64,000 nucleotides of DNA, taken from positions 32,150,001 to 32,214,000 of the forward strand of contig CM060843.1 in assembly GCA_030762175.1 (NCBI GenBank). The letters run 5' to 3'. Source of the DNA: Metallyticus violacea. Its lineage: Eukaryota > Arthropoda > Insecta > Mantodea > Metallyticidae. Shown in pieces: positions 60,408-64,000 of the stretch. A program made the translations under genes and the position numbers. The notes beneath the pieces are model-generated. The model saw only the letters and a list, made by a program, of their open reading frames with translations. It had not been told where the DNA came from and made no database searches. Each line of letters begins with the position of its first letter. Within the stretch, counting starts at the first letter, position 1.

Positions 60408-61133
60408 TTACATTTTTATCATTATGTATTATTGCATATTGAATATAACATCCTGAACTTTCAGGGACTGAAGTTTATTTTTCTTGAAATTTGAAAAGGA
60501 ATAGTGCAAAACTAATCATCTTATATACTAGAAACATTAACACTTTTTTAACAATCTTTATTTTGTATTGTAGTGTGCATCTCCAGTGAACACACTTCTC
60601 AGGTCTTTAAGCACAGCCACAGAGTTTGTTTCAAAGGAATGCTGTAGCATTTTGTATCTATCAAATCAACTGTATTCTTATGTACCTGACTATGCAGGAG
60701 CAAGACTATCACTGCAGAACAGTTCTGTAGTGCTTCTCCATTTATTTGTGATACTTGGCAAAGTGATTTGCATATCCTCTCAGGTACATAAAACACATCA
60801 TATGCTTTAGGTGAATGCAATATCTTAGCCTTGCTCATTTACATCTCTTCCTTAGAATATTAGCAATATTGAATTAATGTGGATTTTTTAACATATTTAA
60901 ATGAAAGTTAACCAGATTTTGTGTTTGTAATACAATGAAAGTGGAATCAATTTAAGATATCACCCATTGCTCGCAGAATCAGTTTTATAAATATTAATGT
61001 ACAAGAGCATCACTAATATGAACTGCAGTTCAGACATTGTTATAGTACCATAAATGGGGTGAATTTGGTACACATTTTCAGTATATCTAGTTTAAAATCT
61101 GCAATGCTAACAAAAAAAAAATTATAGAAGCAT

Positions 61134-61172
<39 letters not shown>

Positions 61173-62929
61173 TTTATTGAAAAGTCACAGTTCATATTAT
61201 TTTTTTACTCAAATGCTTTTCCTTTTCAAAAATTAAAAATGTCCAACATTTCCTATGTTTAGGATAATAATTAAATTAACCCAATATCACACTTCAATGG
61301 GATGGTTTTGGACAGAAAATGGAGTTTGTAAAAAAATATTACAGAAATCATCGAGTCATTATTATTTTTTTTATCAAATGTATCTTCAACATTGAGTGAT
61401 GTAAGTATAAGAGAATTTTTTTCATGTTAAGAAATAAACAGTATTTTTTATTCTAACAGCACTAACTTTGTCACTTGACCAATTAATGTTCTTGCCTTTA
61501 TTGATTTTATGCTTAGCTTAAAGACAATCATTATGTATATGTACCAGTTTTTGGCAATTGTAGTTTCTTCTGCTTCCAGTTCAGATGCAAGCCAAAAAAT
61601 CTCTAAACTGTGTGGAAAAAATGAATGAAGTTTAATGCCCGTTTTTGCTACAGAGGCACCAGGGTGATGGACACTGATGATACATGAGATGAAATGATAT
61701 ATTGGGAAAGGATTTATTTTTTAGGAAGGAATTGTTCCAGGCCTAAGTTTAGGGTACCTCTTGGCATTTGCCATTTATGAGGACTGAGGAAAACCTGGAA
61801 AAAACTTCAGTCAGGCGGGTTCAAATCCCGCCAGGAGCGTCCTGCTCACAAGTCCACACCTTAATGACCTCGGCCATTCATGGAACTGTGTGGAGAATGT
61901 TGGTGGATATTAAAGAAATAGTTTTGGGCAGACTTTCATCAAAATTATCTACTGAATTAATTTTCCTAGTGGAACATCCTTTTTGCTTTTAGGGATGGAT
62001 GATCTGAAAAGGGACAATTTTGGCTGGTTTGGTAGTTTCCAGTCAGAATCTTTGCTCCTACCATCTCACTCAATATGGTAGAAATATGATGTTAAGCCAG
62101 CCTTGGAGTATGGAAGAACAAACCATTTACCCTTCCATATACCTCTTGGAGTACCTTCAACTTTGCACATGTCATAAGGGTGGGATAGTCCTTTTTCTTA
62201 GCTTATAAACTGAAAATAAAACATAATGTGTATATTTTTAAATCTTTATGCAATAAATGTTGGGCTTTGTATAAGAAAATTGTTTCACAAAATCAGTTGT
62301 TCCTTGGTGTCATTATTGAAAATGATAATGTATTACAAGATTGAATTTCTAATAATAAAGGTCATAATGTGGGAAAGATAAACAGCTAAAATTAATACAA
62401 ATTTCGTAATTTGTTTTCATTTTAGTTCTATTTAAATTAGTTGTTTATAAACATCACAACATGTGATGTTATGGCAACAAATGTAAAGCCTGTTTGCTCA
62501 ATTGGTAGACAATTGGCTAGCTTTATATTGTAGTGCAGTCTATTTACAGAGAAATTCCAATAACAGCTCTTACTACCTAACGTTATGGTTCATGCCTTCA
62601 TGAGAATAAGTGCTGTGTTGTCATGTTTAATATTCATGCACAAGCTAAAGAGGCGAAATGATTAGGCAAAATTATTAATTGCAAGCTGTTTTGATAGGTT
62701 TTCACTGCTATAAATGGTTCAGCATTACTGCTTTGGATGGTATGGGATTAGGCACAGGAACATTGTGATAGTGCATAAGGTAGGAAATTTGACTATTTGT
62801 TTAGAGTGGTAAGATTGCATTGTCTAATACAATAACACATTTCCTATTGCTAAGAGGATTTGGGAGTAAGCGACTAGCAAACTAGTTTTCAAATATTGTC
62901 ATTGATAATCAGCTCTACCATCTTTGAAG
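60408..62929. other. 3' UTR of the PHF21A-like gene and downstream sequence
   Basis: A possible poly(A) signal AATAAA is at 61433, but many occur by chance in this AT-rich DNA. (AT)n lies at 61138-61170. No further exon or gene recognised. Confidence 0.4.
61138..61170. repeat. (AT)n microsatellite
   Basis: About sixteen AT units. Confidence 0.95.
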
Positions 62930-63240
62930 TTTATGGTAGATAAATATAAACTTTTCCAGACCCAGCCTTTTACTTCCACCAGTATGGAGTAACATGATGA
63001 GCTGGACACTGGAGCTTCTAAAATAGATGCACATGTACCATCATCCCAAATGACATCATGCGTATCAACCATGTTTCATCCAAGTAGATTATTGGACATC
63101 CTTCAGAACACAATTGTTCAAGATGTTCTGAATTATCTTCATGAAATAATTCTTGCAGATTCCATAATCGCTTTCCTTTAATCAAGTGTATGGTAATAAA
63201 ACCCCAGATGCTTCAAAAGTCCACATAAATTTGTCCTTCC
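62930..63240 (-). pseudogene. DDE-type transposase fragment (Tc1/mariner-like)
   Basis: The minus-strand reading IKGKRLWNLQELFHEDNSEH, then CSEGCPIIYLDETWLI, matches the first catalytic block of a Tc1/mariner-related family common in insects (REEG.PIIYLDETWVN). After the block, two frames share degraded DDGTCAS...LEAP / GGLKVP-like sequence. Only the first Asp region remains. Confidence 0.45.
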
Positions 63241-64000
63241 ATAAGAAAGTTGCAAACACTTTTGAAATGAATTAGCATGATCCTGGACTTAAAATCTATA
63301 TATTTCATGGCAGATCAGATCACAAGGAAAGGTATTAATTTAATGTCTTTTCACCCTCCTCTCATTTTCTTATCTTAGTTTTTTAAGCATTTTGGGTCCA
63401 TTTAACACTATTTTGCGATACTAAGTTTAAAAATTTTGGCCTTCTCTATAATTGCTTCTTTACCTAATTACTTTTTCAAAACCTATTCATAGGTGTTGCA
63501 CACTAACATTTGGTTTTGTTTATTTAAAGCACATGTCACTTTAGTATTAACACTACCATTTGATTCTTGTTCACGCTTTATTTCCTGTTTGTGTTCAAGT
63601 TCTATACCACACCAGCTCAACTTCCTATTTGAGACCTGAATTTGCACTTAAACTTTCTTTCCATGTTCTGAACATCCTCATGCATTTTTCGCAGTACACT
63701 GACTCATTACAAACACATGGCAATTTTTTTTTTCTCGCGAACAAGGGGACAACATAAAAAATCTAAGCTATACGATTGAAAGTGTATGGAATGAACTTTC
63801 AAATGAAGTCATGAGTATGAAGTATCTGAGCAGAGCTGCATGTCTCAGCACACCCTAAAGTTCAGTTGATGAGCGACAGTTGTCAGAAATGAAGCTCACT
63901 TTCATATATGAAAATACCATTTCTCTGCAGCTAGATTTCACGAGAATGTCACACAGAGCTATAACCATGGATGTACTTTGAGATTACTTCAAAGGCTGCT
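63241..64000. other. No gene recognised
   Basis: T-rich sequence to the end of the window, with no motif seen. Confidence 0.45.

Noticed and set aside
61800..61910. Possible B box GGCGGGTTCAAATCCCGCC
   Set aside because: The T-arm-like hairpin is good, but no matching A box upstream and no other copy in the window. It may be a SINE fragment but is unsupported.
62488..62525. tRNA-like start GCCTGTTTGCTCAATTGGTAG
   Set aside because: It resembles a D arm but no B box or acceptor stem follows, so I do not call a tRNA or SINE.

Overview
The window looks like AT-rich arthropod nuclear DNA, probably insect or chelicerate; I cannot place it more finely. The reasons are spliced exons of a metazoan chromatin gene, very long introns, tRNA-derived SINEs, many Tc1/mariner and pogo-like remnants, jockey-like and R1-like LINEs, and abundant Penelope-like elements (PLEs). 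There is no sign of bacterial genes, operons or CRISPR.

Host gene: one plus-strand gene runs through the whole window. Five exons (1539-1651, 1766-2141, 5228-5425, 38234-38337, 60240-60407) join with matching GT/AG sites and codon phases. They encode the C-terminal half of a PHF21A/BHC80-like protein: a conserved basic segment, a PHD finger, and a coiled coil ending in a stop. The N-terminal exons lie to the left. Introns of about 3.1, 32.8 and 21.9 kb hold nearly everything else.

Layout: 0.5-1.4 kb, a tandem pair of about 420 bp units each holding a SINE. 3.5-4.9 kb, a transposase scrap and a truncated PLE. 6.6 kb, a SINE. 8.3-10.4 kb, a PLE scrap followed by a pogo-like element with long inverted ends. 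11.3-16.6 kb, two nearly identical PLEs in tandem; the left one has an intact 817-codon RT plus GIY-YIG ORF. 18.6-21.3 kb, a decayed jockey-like LINE, then a 49 bp perfect palindrome and a different GIY-YIG fragment. 22.7-26.1 kb, a second SINE family, two dead transposases and a LINE ORF1. 27.9-34.4 kb, an R1-like LINE with a mariner and a PLE inserted inside it. 35-36.6 kb, a Jerky/pogo-like transposase split by a SINE. 40.3-45 kb, a head-to-head PLE pair inside one target-site duplication. 45.1-48.2 kb, a pogo-like transposon with a C-terminal PHD finger, itself carrying a PLE insertion. 48.5-57.3 kb, small PLE insertions and dead Tc1/mariner copies. 58-59.5 kb, a decayed unnamed repeat ORF.

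The most interesting theme is the PLEs. At least five families carry a hammerhead-ribozyme-like hairpin just past the ORF. Its stem sequences differ between families but still pair. Five separate insertions also carry an inverted copy of the element tail at the 5' side, with tail lengths from about 20 bp to a full element. Four of these five lie inside 9-13 bp target-site duplications. Together they look like a series of products from one integration mechanism.
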